Shown: positions 1 to 8,414, counted from the first letter of the stretch. The stretch: DNA of 13,267 nt from Penaeus vannamei (GCF_042767895.1 NC_091559.1:11684649-11697915), one strand, 5' to 3'. A program made the numbers and translations. The notes: a model not told the origin generated them from the sequence alone.

Positions 1-418
1 ATTTCCATATTTTTCTTCGTCTTTCACATCGTTTTATTTAATTCACATCTTTAGAGCACTTTATTTTTTCTTTCGTTTTTTCAGTATTACTCTTTCACGT
101 TTCCTTTATTTCTTTCTCATTGTTCGAATAATTATCGCAATTTTGACGCAGTTTCTTTATTTTTTAATTATTGGTTTGCTCTTCCTCTTTCTTGTTTCTT
201 CGCTTGTTTCCGTTGCCTTACCTGCTCGAATTTCTATACCAGACATATTTATTTACACAATGATATTCCCGTACTTGGATGGACGCAGAATTTCCCATAC
301 ATATCAATGTACGCTTAGACAATTACATAAGTACTTGAAATGTGTATGTTTTGCGCATAGAAATGTGATTGTTTTGACGTCCTGCACTGAAATAGGGAAA
401 AATGGCGGAATTGTTATT

Positions 419-504
419 GACCTATCATGAGTTATACATGACACACACGCACTCACGTAAGTACAAACACACACACTCACATATAAAGCGGGCAGCAGGA
501 ATGG
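419..504 (+). repeat. Module M1, copy A
   Basis: It runs from GACCTATCATGAGTTATACATG through a CA-rich centre to GCAGGAATGG. It shares order and wording with module M2 at 1544-1637: GACCT-TCATGAGTT, ACATG, ACACACGCAC, AAGTACA, then a G-rich end. M1 and M2 therefore look like diverged copies of one ancestral segment inside each unit. Confidence 0.6.
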
Positions 505-528
505 ATTGGGAGAGGCCTTTATGCATCA

Positions 529-661
529 TGTGTGTGCGTGTGTATGTGTATGTGTGTGTCTATGTGTTGGTGTGTATGTGCGTGATGATACGATACCGAT
601 GGTGGTTATATGGCGATGATGCGATGATGATGGTGATGATAATGGGTGGTGATGGTAATGA
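529..661. repeat. TG-rich plus GAT-rich tract, copy A
   Basis: Interrupted TG repeats (529-585) run into GATGATG-type repeats (586-661). Unlike the pure microsatellites, this tract is kept nearly base for base in A, B, C and D, interruptions included, so it behaves as aged, frozen simple sequence. Confidence 0.85.
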
Positions 662-766
662 GCACTAGCATGATAATAAGAAATGTTGTATAAGATTGGC
701 AGCCTGATTTTCAAACACGGAAGAAAATAATTGGGACGCCTTAATATAGATCATTGGTTCCATATG

Positions 767-791
767 TTTTTTTTTTTTTTTTTTTTTTTTT
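767..791 (-). repeat. Poly-T (poly-A on - strand), possible retroposon tail, copy A
   Basis: Twenty-five T follow CATATG. On the - strand this is a poly-A run directly after GATTGGGATCTCTG. B has 24 T (4238-4261) with AGAGAGAGA inserted beside it; D has 17 A (10083-10099). Read on the - strand, the AT-rich sequence upstream could be the 3' end of an old retroposed copy, but I see no clear target-site duplication. Confidence 0.4.
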
Positions 792-1290
792 CAGAGATCC
801 CAATCAAGGACATGCAGACATGACCTCGACTCCAGTCCGTTCCATAATGTATAGGCTTATAGCAAGTTATCAAATATTCATTTCATTCAATAAACATAAT
901 TACAATTCGATAAACAAACATCCACAATTACGATTATATTTCATTTAGTTCGAGTTTCCTGAGAATTCAGATTTTTTTTCCTTTTATATTCAACTGCATT
1001 TAAAATTGTGTGATAATTAAGTAAAAATTAGCCATTAGCTCTTAATGAATATGTGACTACGTTTATGCTGGAAACATCTTAAAGTTGAGAACTGAATACG
1101 TGTGACATTTTGAAGGCTTGGCAGGGGAAAACGGACTGCAACTTGTTCTATTATTATTATTATTTTACATGTACTTCTTATACTTTACTTAATACTTTCG
1201 TATTCGATTATGTCATTTTTCTTTTCTTTTCAAGTTTTACTACATTGTATTTTTCTATTTCATATCGTAAATTCATTTATTACGTAATTT
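792..1290. other. AT-rich spacer without a recognisable gene, copy A
   Basis: About 500 bp of non-simple AT-rich sequence, well conserved at 4262-4760 in B and 9600-10082 in D. Frames are short and interrupted, and stop codons differ between copies. The only repeat seen is GGGGAAAACGGACTGCAAC (about 1126), a relative of the end of module M2, followed by a short (TTA)n. I see no gene in any of the three copies. Confidence 0.6.
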
Positions 1291-1410
1291 TCTAATCTTT
1301 CGCATATTTATCGTATTTTGACGCATTTATCTACTTTCACTTTTCTCACTTTATTTATAGGGTCGTTTCTCTTCATTCTTATTGTTTGAATTTTTATCGC
1401 TCTCTGAGTG
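1290..1410 (+). repeat. Degenerate short subrepeats, central block, copy A
   Basis: Two rough monomers: TTTATCGTATTTTGACGCATTTATC followed about 80 bases on by GAATTTTTATCGC. The TATCGC plus GACGCATTT word pair is shared with the blocks at 1-180 and 1860-2050. B carries it at 4760-4880, D at 9480-9590 and E at 12910-13020 (inverted). Confidence 0.6.
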
Positions 1411-1543
1411 CTTCAGGTTCTAGTTCATATTCTATACGCGACAGCTGTTTAAACAATAATCTCGCAAATGTTTCTCGCCAAAATAAGCTCTTTTAGTGAA
1501 AGCCGAACGAAACAGATTGTTGTTTTTAACTGGAATTTTGACT

Positions 1544-1637
1544 GACCTTTCATGAGTTGCACATGGCCCACACGCACACATGTAAAACAAGTACATATAC
1601 ACAAATAAATGCATATCGGGGGAAAACGGATTGCAAC
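1544..1637 (+). repeat. Module M2, copy A
   Basis: It runs from GACCTTTCATGAGTTGCACA through CACACGCACACATG and AAGTACATATACAC to GGGGGAAAACGGATTGCAAC. The last phrase has a second relative near 1126-1143 (GGGGAAAACGGACTGCAAC), again showing duplication within the unit. Confidence 0.62.
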
Positions 1638-1859
1638 AATTATTGTTATTATGTTCTTACTTAGTACTTTTTAAACTTTCTTATTTGTTATCATTTCTCC
1701 TTTTTCATGTTTTACTATATCGCATTTGTAGAAGCTTTTTTTCATCGCCTTATTTTTTGTTTTGTTAGCCAACTTTTGTGTACTTATTTTGCAATGTTAA
1801 TCTTTCTCTCGCGCTGCTCTCTCATTTTCACGTTTCCTTTATTTCCTTCTTATTGAGTT

Positions 1860-2050
1860 GTGTCTCTTCTTCATTTTTCTTGTTCGAATTATTATCGCTT
1901 AATCCGCATTTTCCATTCTAGATTTTTTCTCACTGGCCTTTATTTTCTAATTATTGAGACGTTTCTCTTAATTTTCCTTTTCCGAATTTTTATCGCACTT
2001 TTGACGCATTTTCGACTTTCCCTCTTTGTCATTCGCACACCTTACTTTAT
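1860..2050 (+). repeat. Degenerate ~100-110 bp subrepeats, main block, copy A
   Basis: TTCGAATTATTATCGC at about 1884 and CCGAATTTTTATCGC at about 1984 stand about 100 bases apart, each in a pyrimidine-rich stretch. Only the second is followed by TTTTGACGCATTTTC, because a deletion between two CGCATTTT words removed 110 bp that copy B still has. Confidence 0.65.
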
Positions 2051-2346
2051 TTGTCTAGTTCCTCTTTAATATTGTTAGTTTCTTCGCTTATTTCCCTTAG
2101 CTTTCCTGTTCGATTTTATATTTCACGCACAAATTTATATAGATATTTAAATATACATGAATATTGGGACATACATTGGGACATACGTATAAACTTACGA
2201 ACTTTCTCTTTTCGGTTATTAAATTACTTCAGCTCTATTTAGATTTGTCATATATATATATATATACACATATATTCACATATAGATATACACGTGTACA
2301 CACACAAAGCCACACACACAAATACATATATTCTCGCGTGCGCCAT

Positions 2347-2364
2347 TTAGAATATATATTCTAA
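2347..2364. repeat. 18-bp perfect palindrome, copy A
   Basis: TTAGAATATATATTCTAA equals its own reverse complement. It sits between the CA-rich spacer and the tRNA-like element. An identical copy occurs in B and E. It could be a binding site or a relic of an element end, but no function is shown. Confidence 0.85.
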
Positions 2365-2402
2365 TAAATAAATGATGTCCTTTGTATTTATTAAAAGCCA
2401 AG

Positions 2403-2423
2403 AAAAAAAAAAAAAAAAAAAAA
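2403..2423 (-). terminator. T-run terminator of the tRNA-like element, copy A
   Basis: A 21-base A run on the + strand reads as T on the strand of the tRNA-like element and starts 6 bases past its 3' end. Four or more T residues are enough for pol III termination. It could equally be a retroposition tail of an upstream insert. Confidence 0.5.
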
Positions 2424-2429
2424 GAGATG

Positions 2430-2505
2430 GACCGCGGCAGGATTCGAACCTGCGAAGTTTGGACTCGACTTCCGTCCGACGCCTTATCCACTAGGCTACG
2501 CGGTC
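2430..2505 (-). tRNA. tRNA-Arg-like element (probable pseudogene), copy A
   Basis: On the - strand this begins GACCGCG and ends CGCGGTC, forming a perfect 7-bp acceptor stem. A D arm (GCCT...AGGC) with A-box sequence TAGCCTAGTGGA and a perfect T arm (GCAGG/CCTGC with TTCGAAT loop, B box GGTTCGAATCC) are intact. The body resembles eukaryotic tRNA-Arg. The anticodon arm is abnormal: TCGGA pairs imperfectly with TCCAA and encloses 11 bases instead of 7, about 4 extra. It is 76 nt long without CCA. An A run on the + strand (2403-2423) gives a long T-run terminator just downstream. Translation function is doubtful; pol III transcription is plausible. This copy has a private G in the anticodon loop (GGAAGTC) where B and E have T. 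Confidence 0.7.
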
Positions 2506-2579
2506 ATGGAGAAGAATGGGTCAAATATCGTTTATATTTTCACCAGTTCGGATATGCTGCTTCTTGGCTTAGCTGACAC

Positions 2580-2804
<225 letters not shown>

Positions 2805-2832
2805 GTTTATATATCATATAGAATATATCATA

Positions 2833-2866
2833 CGAGAAAGAGAGAAAGAGGGAGATAGGGAGAGAT
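2833..2866. repeat. GA-rich simple tract, copy A
   Basis: This purine-only stretch of GA and GAAA words links the GT tract to the AAT tract. Homologues stand at 6420-6455 in B and 11461-11495 (as CT) in E. Confidence 0.85.
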
Positions 2867-2869
2867 ATA

Positions 2870-3311
2870 AAAATTATAATGATGATGATAATAATAATAC
2901 AAATGATAATAATAATAATAATAATAATAATGATAATAATAATAATAATAATAATAACAATAATGAAAAAAAATAATAACAACTATGGTAATAATAACGA
3001 TGATATAAATCATAATGATAAAAGTAACGATAAAATCAAGCTAAAAATACTAATGATAATGACGATGGTGAAAATTATTACAATGATAGCCCTGATTTAT
3101 AGTACTAATAGTAATAATGATCATGATAAAAATCCTGATAATAATCATGATAATGTAACAGTAATAATGATAATAAAAGAAGTAATGCTATAGTAATAAT
3201 AGTAGTAGTAGTAATAATAATAATGATAATAATAACAAGAAGAAATAATATTAATAGTTGTAATAACAATGATTATTATTATAAGAATGATGATGATTAT
3301 AATATTGATAA
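2870..3311. repeat. Degenerate (AAT/GAT)n trinucleotide region, copy A
   Basis: About 440 bp consist mostly of AAT, GAT and AGT triplets, from nearly pure (AAT) at 2905-2960 to scattered triplets by 3300. Frames of poly-Asn, poly-Ile or poly-Tyr here follow from the triplets and are not genes. The less pure part (2975-3175) is well conserved with B and E. Confidence 0.93.
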
Positions 3312-3339
3312 TTTTTTACTTTCTTATTTGCTACCGTCA

Positions 3340-3373
3340 TTTCTCTCTCCTTTTCTTTTTCTTTTTCTTTTTT
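3340..3373. repeat. 34-nt homopyrimidine tract, copy A
   Basis: Only C and T for 34 bases, with a CTTTTT/CTTTTC pattern. B has a 33-base version (6927-6959) and E has its purine complement at 10965-10998. Such tracts can form triplex DNA, but no role is shown. Confidence 0.8.
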
Positions 3374-3893
3374 GTTACATCGCAATTTTTCTTTTTGAAA
3401 CCGCAGTTTTACATATCTAATTTTCAGTTTGGTTTGCACACCTTTTTTATTGATAATTTCCATATTTTTCTTCGTCTTTCACATCGTTTTAATTCGATTT
3501 TTATCGCACTTTATTGTTTCTTTTTTTCATTATTACTCTTTCACGTTTCCTTTATTTCTTTCTCATTGTTCGAATAATTATCGAAATTTTGACGCATTTT
3601 CTTCCTTCACTTTTTGTTATTCTCATTTTCTTTATTTTTTAATTATTGGTTTGCTCTTCCTCTTTCTTGTTTCTTCGCTTGTTTCCGTTGCCTTACCTGC
3701 TCGAATTTCTATACCAGACATATTTATTTACACAATGATATTCCCGTACTTGGATGGACGCAGAATTTCACAGACATACCAATGTACGCTTAGACAATTA
3801 CACAAGTACTTGAAATGTGTATGTTTTGCGCATAGAAATGTGATTGTTTTGACGTCCTGCACTGAAATAGGGAAAAATGGCGGAATTGTTATT

Positions 3894-3979
3894 GACCTAT
3901 CATGAGTTATACATGACACACACGCACACACGTAAGTACAAACACACACACACACATATAAAGCGGGCAGCAGGAATGG
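3894..3979 (+). repeat. Module M1, copy B
   Basis: This is the counterpart of the copy A module, with two CTC words of the CA tract replaced by CAC. Confidence 0.6.
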
Positions 3980-4002
3980 ATTGGGAGAGGCCTTTATGCA
4001 AC

Positions 4003-4136
4003 GTGTGTGTGCGTGTGTATGTGTATGTGTGTGTCTATGTGTTGGTGTGTATGTGCGTGATGATACGATACCGATGGTGGTTATATGGCGATGATGCGAT
4101 GATGATGGTGATGATAATGGGTGGTGATGGTAATGA
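4003..4136. repeat. TG-rich plus GAT-rich tract, copy B
   Basis: This is the counterpart of the copy A tract; it differs mainly at its left edge (ACGTGTG in place of TCATGTG). Confidence 0.85.
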
Positions 4137-4237
4137 GCACTAGCATGATAATAAGAAATGTTGTATAAGATTGGCAGCCTGATTTTCAAACACGGAAGGA
4201 AATAATTGGGACGCCTTGATATAGATCATTGGTTCCA

Positions 4238-4261
4238 TTTTTTTTTTTTTTTTTTTTTTTT
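4238..4261 (-). repeat. Poly-T run, copy B
   Basis: Twenty-four T followed by AGAGAGAGA, which A and D lack. The sequence after it also lacks the ATGCAGAC word present in A and D. Confidence 0.45.
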
Positions 4262-5023
4262 AGAGAGAGAGATCCTAATCAAGGACATGACCTCGACTCC
4301 AGTCCGTTCCATAATGTATAGGCTTATAGCGTTATCAAATATTCATTTCATTCAATAAACATAATTACAATTCGACAAACAAACATCCACAATTACGATT
4401 ATATTTCATTTAGTTCGAGTTTCGTGAGAATTCAGATTTTCTTTCCTTTTATATTCAACTGCATTTTAAATTGTTGTGTGAAAATTAAGTAAAATTTAGC
4501 CATTAGCTCTTCATTAATATGTGACTACGTATATGCTGGAAACATCTTAAAGTTGAGAACTGAATACGTGTGACATTTTGAAGGCTTGGCAGGGGAAAAC
4601 GGACTGCAACTTGTTCTATTATTATTATTATTTTACATGTACCTCTTATACTTTACTTAATACTTTCGTATTCGATTATGTCATTTTTCTTTTCTTTTCA
4701 AGTTTTACTACATTGTATTTTTCTATTTCATATCGTAAATTAATTTATTACGTAATTTTCCAATCTTTCGCATGTTTATCGTATTTTGACGCATTTATCT
4801 ACCTTCACTTTTCTCACTTTATTTATAGGGTCGTTTCTCTTCATTCTTATTGTCTGAATTTGTATCGCGCAGATGTGCGCTCTCTGAGTGCTTCAGGTTC
4901 TAGTTCATATTCTATACGCGACAGCTGTTTAAACGATAATCTCGCAAATGTTTCTCGCCAAAATAAGCTCCTTTAGTGAAAGCCGAACGAAACAGATTGT
5001 TGTTTTTTACTGGAATTTTGACT

Positions 5024-5117
5024 GACCTTTCATGAGTTGCACATGGCCCACACGCACACATGCAAAACAAGTACATATACACAAATAAATGCATATCGGG
5101 GGAAAACGGATTGCAAC
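5024..5117 (+). repeat. Module M2, copy B
   Basis: This is almost identical to the copy A module, with T to C near 5063. Confidence 0.62.
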
Positions 5118-5339
5118 AATTATTGTTATTATGTTCTTACTTAGTACTTTTTAAACTTTCTTATTTGTTATCGATATTTCTCCTTTTTCATGTTTTACTA
5201 TATCGCATTTGTAGAAGCTTTTTTTCATCGCCTTATTTTTTGTTTTGTTAGCCAACTTTTGTGTACTTATTTTGCAATGTTAATCTTTCTCTCGCGCTGC
5301 TCTCTCATTTTCACGTTTCCTTTATTTCCTTCTTATTGA

Positions 5340-5620
5340 GTTGTGTCTCTTCTTCATTTTTCTTGTTCGAATTATTATCGCTTAATCCGCATTTTTATCG
5401 CAATTTCGACGCATTTCCCACTCTTGCTTTCTCTTACTTTCATTTTCTGCATTGTTTATTTCGCATTTTTTTCTTTCGCATATTTATCGCCTTTTGACGC
5501 ATTTTCCATTCTAGATTTTTTCTAATTATTGAGACGTTTCTCTTAATTTTCCTTTTCCGAATTTTTATCGCACTTTTGACGCATTTTCGACTTTCCCTCT
5601 TTGTCATTCGCACACCTTAC
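5340..5620 (+). repeat. Degenerate ~100-110 bp subrepeats, main block, copy B
   Basis: At least three TATCGC...GACGCATTT monomers are visible, with GACGCATTT near 5408, 5496 and 5578. Spacing is about 80-110 bp. CGCATTTT at 5388-5395 and 5498-5505 are exactly 110 bp apart and match the deletion ends inferred for A and E. Confidence 0.68.
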
Positions 5621-5917
5621 TTTATTTGTCTAGTTCCTCTTTAATATTGTTAGTTTCTTCGCTTATTTCCCTTAGTTTTCCTGTTCGATTTTATATTTCA
5701 CGCACAAATTTATATAGATATTTAGATATACATGAATATTGGGACATACATTGGGACATACGTATAAACTTACGAACTTTCTCTTTTCGGTTATTAAATT
5801 ACTTCAGCTCTATTTAGATTTGTCATGTATATATATACACATATATTCACATATAGATATACACGTGTACACACACAAAGCCACACACACAAATACATAT
5901 ATTCTCGCGTGCGCCAT

Positions 5918-5935
5918 TTAGAATATATATTCTAA
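5918..5935. repeat. 18-bp perfect palindrome, copy B
   Basis: This is identical to the palindrome of copies A and E and stands at the same place relative to the tRNA-like element, while neighbouring simple-sequence tracts have changed length. Confidence 0.85.
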
Positions 5936-5987
5936 TAAATAAATGATGTCCTTTGTTTTTATTAAAAGCCAAGAAATATATATATAT

Positions 5988-6001
5988 AAAAAAAAAAAAA
6001 A
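5988..6001 (-). terminator. T-run terminator of the tRNA-like element, copy B
   Basis: A 14-base A run on the + strand (T on the element's strand) starts about 10 bases beyond the 3' end. A (TA)n run next to it (5976-5987) replaces part of the homopolymer seen in copies A and E. Confidence 0.48.
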
Positions 6002-6011
6002 GAGAGAGATG

Positions 6012-6087
6012 GACCACGGCAGGATTCGAACCTGCGAAGTTTGGACTCGAATTCCGTCCGACGCCTTATCCACTAGGCTACGCGGTC
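6012..6087 (-). tRNA. tRNA-Arg-like element (probable pseudogene), copy B
   Basis: This is the orthologous position in copy B, 76 nt long, with the same intact A box, B box, D arm and T arm and the same 11-base anticodon loop. Its private change turns the 3' acceptor strand into CGTGGTC. That replaces a G-C pair with G-T, so pairing is retained. On the - strand the terminator-like T run is shorter (complement of the A run at 5988-6001) and is preceded by TCTCTCT. Confidence 0.7.
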
Positions 6088-6161
6088 ATGGAGAAGAATA
6101 GGTCAAATATCGTTTATATTTTCACCAGTTCGGATATGCTGCTTCTTGGCTTAGCTGACAC

Positions 6162-6253
<92 letters not shown>

Positions 6254-6255
6254 CA

Positions 6256-6310
<55 letters not shown>

Positions 6311-6314
6311 GTGT

Positions 6315-6360
<46 letters not shown>

Positions 6361-6392
6361 GTGTGTGTGTTTGTGTGTGTGTGTGTATATAT
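6162..6392. repeat. Compound (AT)n/(GT)n microsatellite, copy B
   Basis: This is the same compound structure as in A, but the (GT) tract holds two AAGTGTGTGTGTTTG interruptions (near 6309 and 6359) where A has one, indicating an internal duplication of the tract. Confidence 0.97.
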
Positions 6393-6419
6393 GTTTATAT
6401 ATCATATAGAATATATCAT

Positions 6420-6455
6420 ACGAGAAAGAGAGAAAGAGGGAGATAGGGAGAGATA
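6420..6455. repeat. GA-rich simple tract, copy B
   Basis: This is the counterpart of the copy A GA tract, almost unchanged. Confidence 0.85.
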
Positions 6456-6460
6456 TAAAA

Positions 6461-6489
6461 ATTATAATGATGATGATAATAATAATACA

Positions 6490-6521
<32 letters not shown>

Positions 6522-6899
6522 TAATAATAATAATAACAATAATGAAAAAAATAATAATAATAATAACAACTACGGTAATAATAACGATGATATAAATCAT
6601 AATGATAAAAGTAACGATAAAATCAAGCTAAAAATACTAATGATAATGACGATGGTGATAATTATTACAATGATAGCCCTGATTTATAGTACTAATAGTA
6701 ATATTGATCATGATAAAAATCCTGATAATAATCTTGATAATGTAACAGTAATAATGATAATAAAAGAAGTAATGCTATAGTAATAATAGTAGTAGTAGTA
6801 GTAATAATAATGATAATAATAACAAGAAGAAATAATATTAATAGTTGTAATAACAATGATTATTATTATAAGAATGATGATGATTATAATAATGATAAT
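6461..6899. repeat. Degenerate (AAT/GAT)n trinucleotide region, copy B
   Basis: This is collinear with the copy A region. The pure AAT runs differ in number and an extra AAT run stands near 6550-6565. The degenerate half matches A almost base for base. Confidence 0.93.
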
Positions 6900-6926
6900 T
6901 TTTTACTTTCTTATTTGCTACCGTCA

Positions 6927-6959
6927 TTTCTCTCTCCTTTTCTTTTTTTTTCTTTTTTG
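6927..6959. repeat. Homopyrimidine tract, copy B
   Basis: This is the counterpart of 3340-3373, with one CTTTTT unit changed to all T. Confidence 0.8.
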
Positions 6960-7466
6960 TTACATCACAATTTTTCTTTTTGAAACCACAGTTTTACATA
7001 TCTAATTTTCAGTTTGGTTTGCACACTTTTTTATTGGTAATTTCCATAATTTTCTTCGTCTTTCACATCGTTTAATTCGATTTTTTATCGCACTTTATTG
7101 TTTCTTTTTTTCATTATTACTCTTTCACGTTTCCTTTATTTCTTTCTCATTGTTCGAATAATTATCGAAATTTTGACGCATTTTCTTCCTTCACTTTTTG
7201 TTATTCTCATTTTCTTTATTTTTTAATTATTGGTTTGCTCTTCCTCTTTCTTGTTTCTTCGGTTGTTTCCGTTGCCTTACCTGCTCGAATTTCTATACCA
7301 GACATATTTATTTCCACAATGATATACCCTCACTTGGATGGACGCAGAATTTCACATACATACCAATGTACGCTTAGACAATTACACAAGTACTTGAAAT
7401 GTGTCTGCTTTGCGCATAGAAATGTGATTGTTTTGACGTCCTGCACTGAAATAGGGAATTGTTATT

Positions 7467-7552
7467 GACCTATCATGAGTTATACATGACACACACACAC
7501 ACACGTAAGTACAAACACACACACAGTACAAACACACACACAGCAGGAATGG
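7467..7552 (+). repeat. Module M1, copy C (rearranged right half)
   Basis: The left half matches M1. The right half replaces the ATATAAAGCGGGCAG segment with an extra AGTACAAACACACACAC block, a local slippage duplication. Confidence 0.55.
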
Positions 7553-7576
7553 ATTGGGAGAGGCTTTTATGCAACA

Positions 7577-7710
7577 TGTGCGTGCGTGGGTATGTGTATG
7601 TGTGTGTCTATGTGTTGGTGTGTATGTGCGTGATGATACGATACCGATGGTGGTTATATGGCGATGATGCGATGATGATGGTGATGATAATGGGTGGTGA
7701 TGGTAATGAG
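7577..7710. repeat. TG-rich plus GAT-rich tract, copy C
   Basis: This is the counterpart in the partial copy C, with a few substitutions in the TG part and an unchanged GAT part. Confidence 0.85.
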
Positions 7711-7767
7711 CACTAGCATGATAATAAGGAATGTTATATAAGATTGGCAGCCTGATTTTCAAACACG

Positions 7768-8267
7768 NNNNNNNNNNNNNNNNNNNNNNNNNNNNNNNNN
7801 NNNNNNNNNNNNNNNNNNNNNNNNNNNNNNNNNNNNNNNNNNNNNNNNNNNNNNNNNNNNNNNNNNNNNNNNNNNNNNNNNNNNNNNNNNNNNNNNNNNN
7901 NNNNNNNNNNNNNNNNNNNNNNNNNNNNNNNNNNNNNNNNNNNNNNNNNNNNNNNNNNNNNNNNNNNNNNNNNNNNNNNNNNNNNNNNNNNNNNNNNNNN
8001 NNNNNNNNNNNNNNNNNNNNNNNNNNNNNNNNNNNNNNNNNNNNNNNNNNNNNNNNNNNNNNNNNNNNNNNNNNNNNNNNNNNNNNNNNNNNNNNNNNNN
8101 NNNNNNNNNNNNNNNNNNNNNNNNNNNNNNNNNNNNNNNNNNNNNNNNNNNNNNNNNNNNNNNNNNNNNNNNNNNNNNNNNNNNNNNNNNNNNNNNNNNN
8201 NNNNNNNNNNNNNNNNNNNNNNNNNNNNNNNNNNNNNNNNNNNNNNNNNNNNNNNNNNNNNNNNNNN
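7768..8267. other. Assembly gap of exactly 500 N
   Basis: There are 500 consecutive N. A round 500 is a usual placeholder for a scaffold join of unknown size, so it is not a measured distance. The repeat array changes orientation across it. The order, orientation and distance of everything to the right relative to the left are therefore not established by sequence. Confidence 0.98.
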
Positions 8268-8308
8268 CTGTTGCCCCTCGTCACCGTGGCCGAGAGGGTA
8301 AGGGCGCC

Positions 8309-8341
8309 AGATTCGAAACCCGCGATCGCGAGTTCGAATCT
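8309..8341. other. Inverted repeat overlapping the B box
   Basis: AGATTCGAA (8309-8317) and TTCGAATCT (8333-8341) are perfect 9-base reverse complements, with the self-complementary GCGATCGC between them. The right arm is part of the B-box-like motif. The left arm occupies the place where a tRNA anticodon stem would be, so the ancestral cloverleaf has been replaced by a hairpin. Confidence 0.75.
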
Positions 8342-8346
8342 GCAAA

Positions 8347-8367
8347 AGGGAGCCAAAAGTGCTCCCT
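8347..8367. other. 7-bp stem-loop in the SINE-like body
   Basis: AGGGAGC (8347-8353) pairs perfectly with GCTCCCT (8361-8367) around a 7-base loop, CAAAAGT. It is the middle of three successive hairpins. Confidence 0.7.
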
Positions 8368-8381
8368 CTGGTTGCAACCTC

Positions 8382-8414
8382 GCCCGGGGCTGAAAGACAT
8401 GGAAAGCCCCGGGC
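8382..8414. other. 10-bp GC-rich stem-loop in the SINE-like body
   Basis: GCCCGGGGCT (8382-8391) is the exact reverse complement of AGCCCCGGGC (8405-8414), with a 13-base loop. It is the most GC-rich and most stable-looking hairpin in the window. It lies between two GGTTGCAA direct repeats (8370-8377 and 8438-8445). Confidence 0.8.

Larger units (their letters stand above)
3456..7039 (+). repeat. Copy B of the ~3.5 kb complex tandem repeat unit
   Basis: This copy is collinear with copy A over its whole length and directly adjacent to it in the same orientation, so A and B form a true head-to-tail tandem within one contig. It is 129 bp longer. It keeps a segment near 3590-3625 and a 110-bp segment near 5388-5505 that A lacks. 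It uniquely lacks about 17 bp (the CTCACTGGCCTTTATTT region, around 5523) and uniquely carries about 12 extra bases near 4867. Its microsatellites differ in length and interruption pattern from those of A. No protein gene is supported. Confidence 0.9.
7040..7767 (+). repeat. Copy C (5' part only) of the repeat unit, cut by the gap
   Basis: This stretch matches unit positions 1 to about 719 of copy A and then stops at the N run. Like B and D, and unlike A, it has the full-length subrepeat segment near 7180-7225. It has private differences: a changed CA tract (7490-7542) in which the usual GCGGGCAG flank is lost, and a short deletion after GAAATAGGG (about 7457). The contig breaks about 48 bp before the point where A and B carry a poly-T run of about 24-25 bases, which may be why it ended. 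Confidence 0.88.

Noticed and set aside
481..504. TATA-like ATATAAAG before GCGGGCAGC as a pol II promoter
   Set aside because: It lies in module M1 with no downstream gene, and copy C has lost it. In DNA this AT-rich such words are expected by chance.
2430..2505. Fully functional tRNA-Arg
   Set aside because: The anticodon loop is 11 bases with a mismatched stem in all three copies, so normal decoding is unlikely despite intact promoter boxes.
3429..3905. 158-codon open frame spanning the A/B unit boundary, a possible membrane protein
   Set aside because: Its hydrophobic first half comes from T-rich subrepeats (Phe/Leu/Ile bias of TTT/CTT/ATT). The same region in A is interrupted by indels, and no domain or start context is recognisable.
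3728..4189. 153-codon minus-strand frame in B, also seen in part in D
   Set aside because: It is largely His-Thr and Ser-His runs from the TG and GAT tracts. It overlaps another conserved frame on the opposite strand and shows no coding signal of its own.
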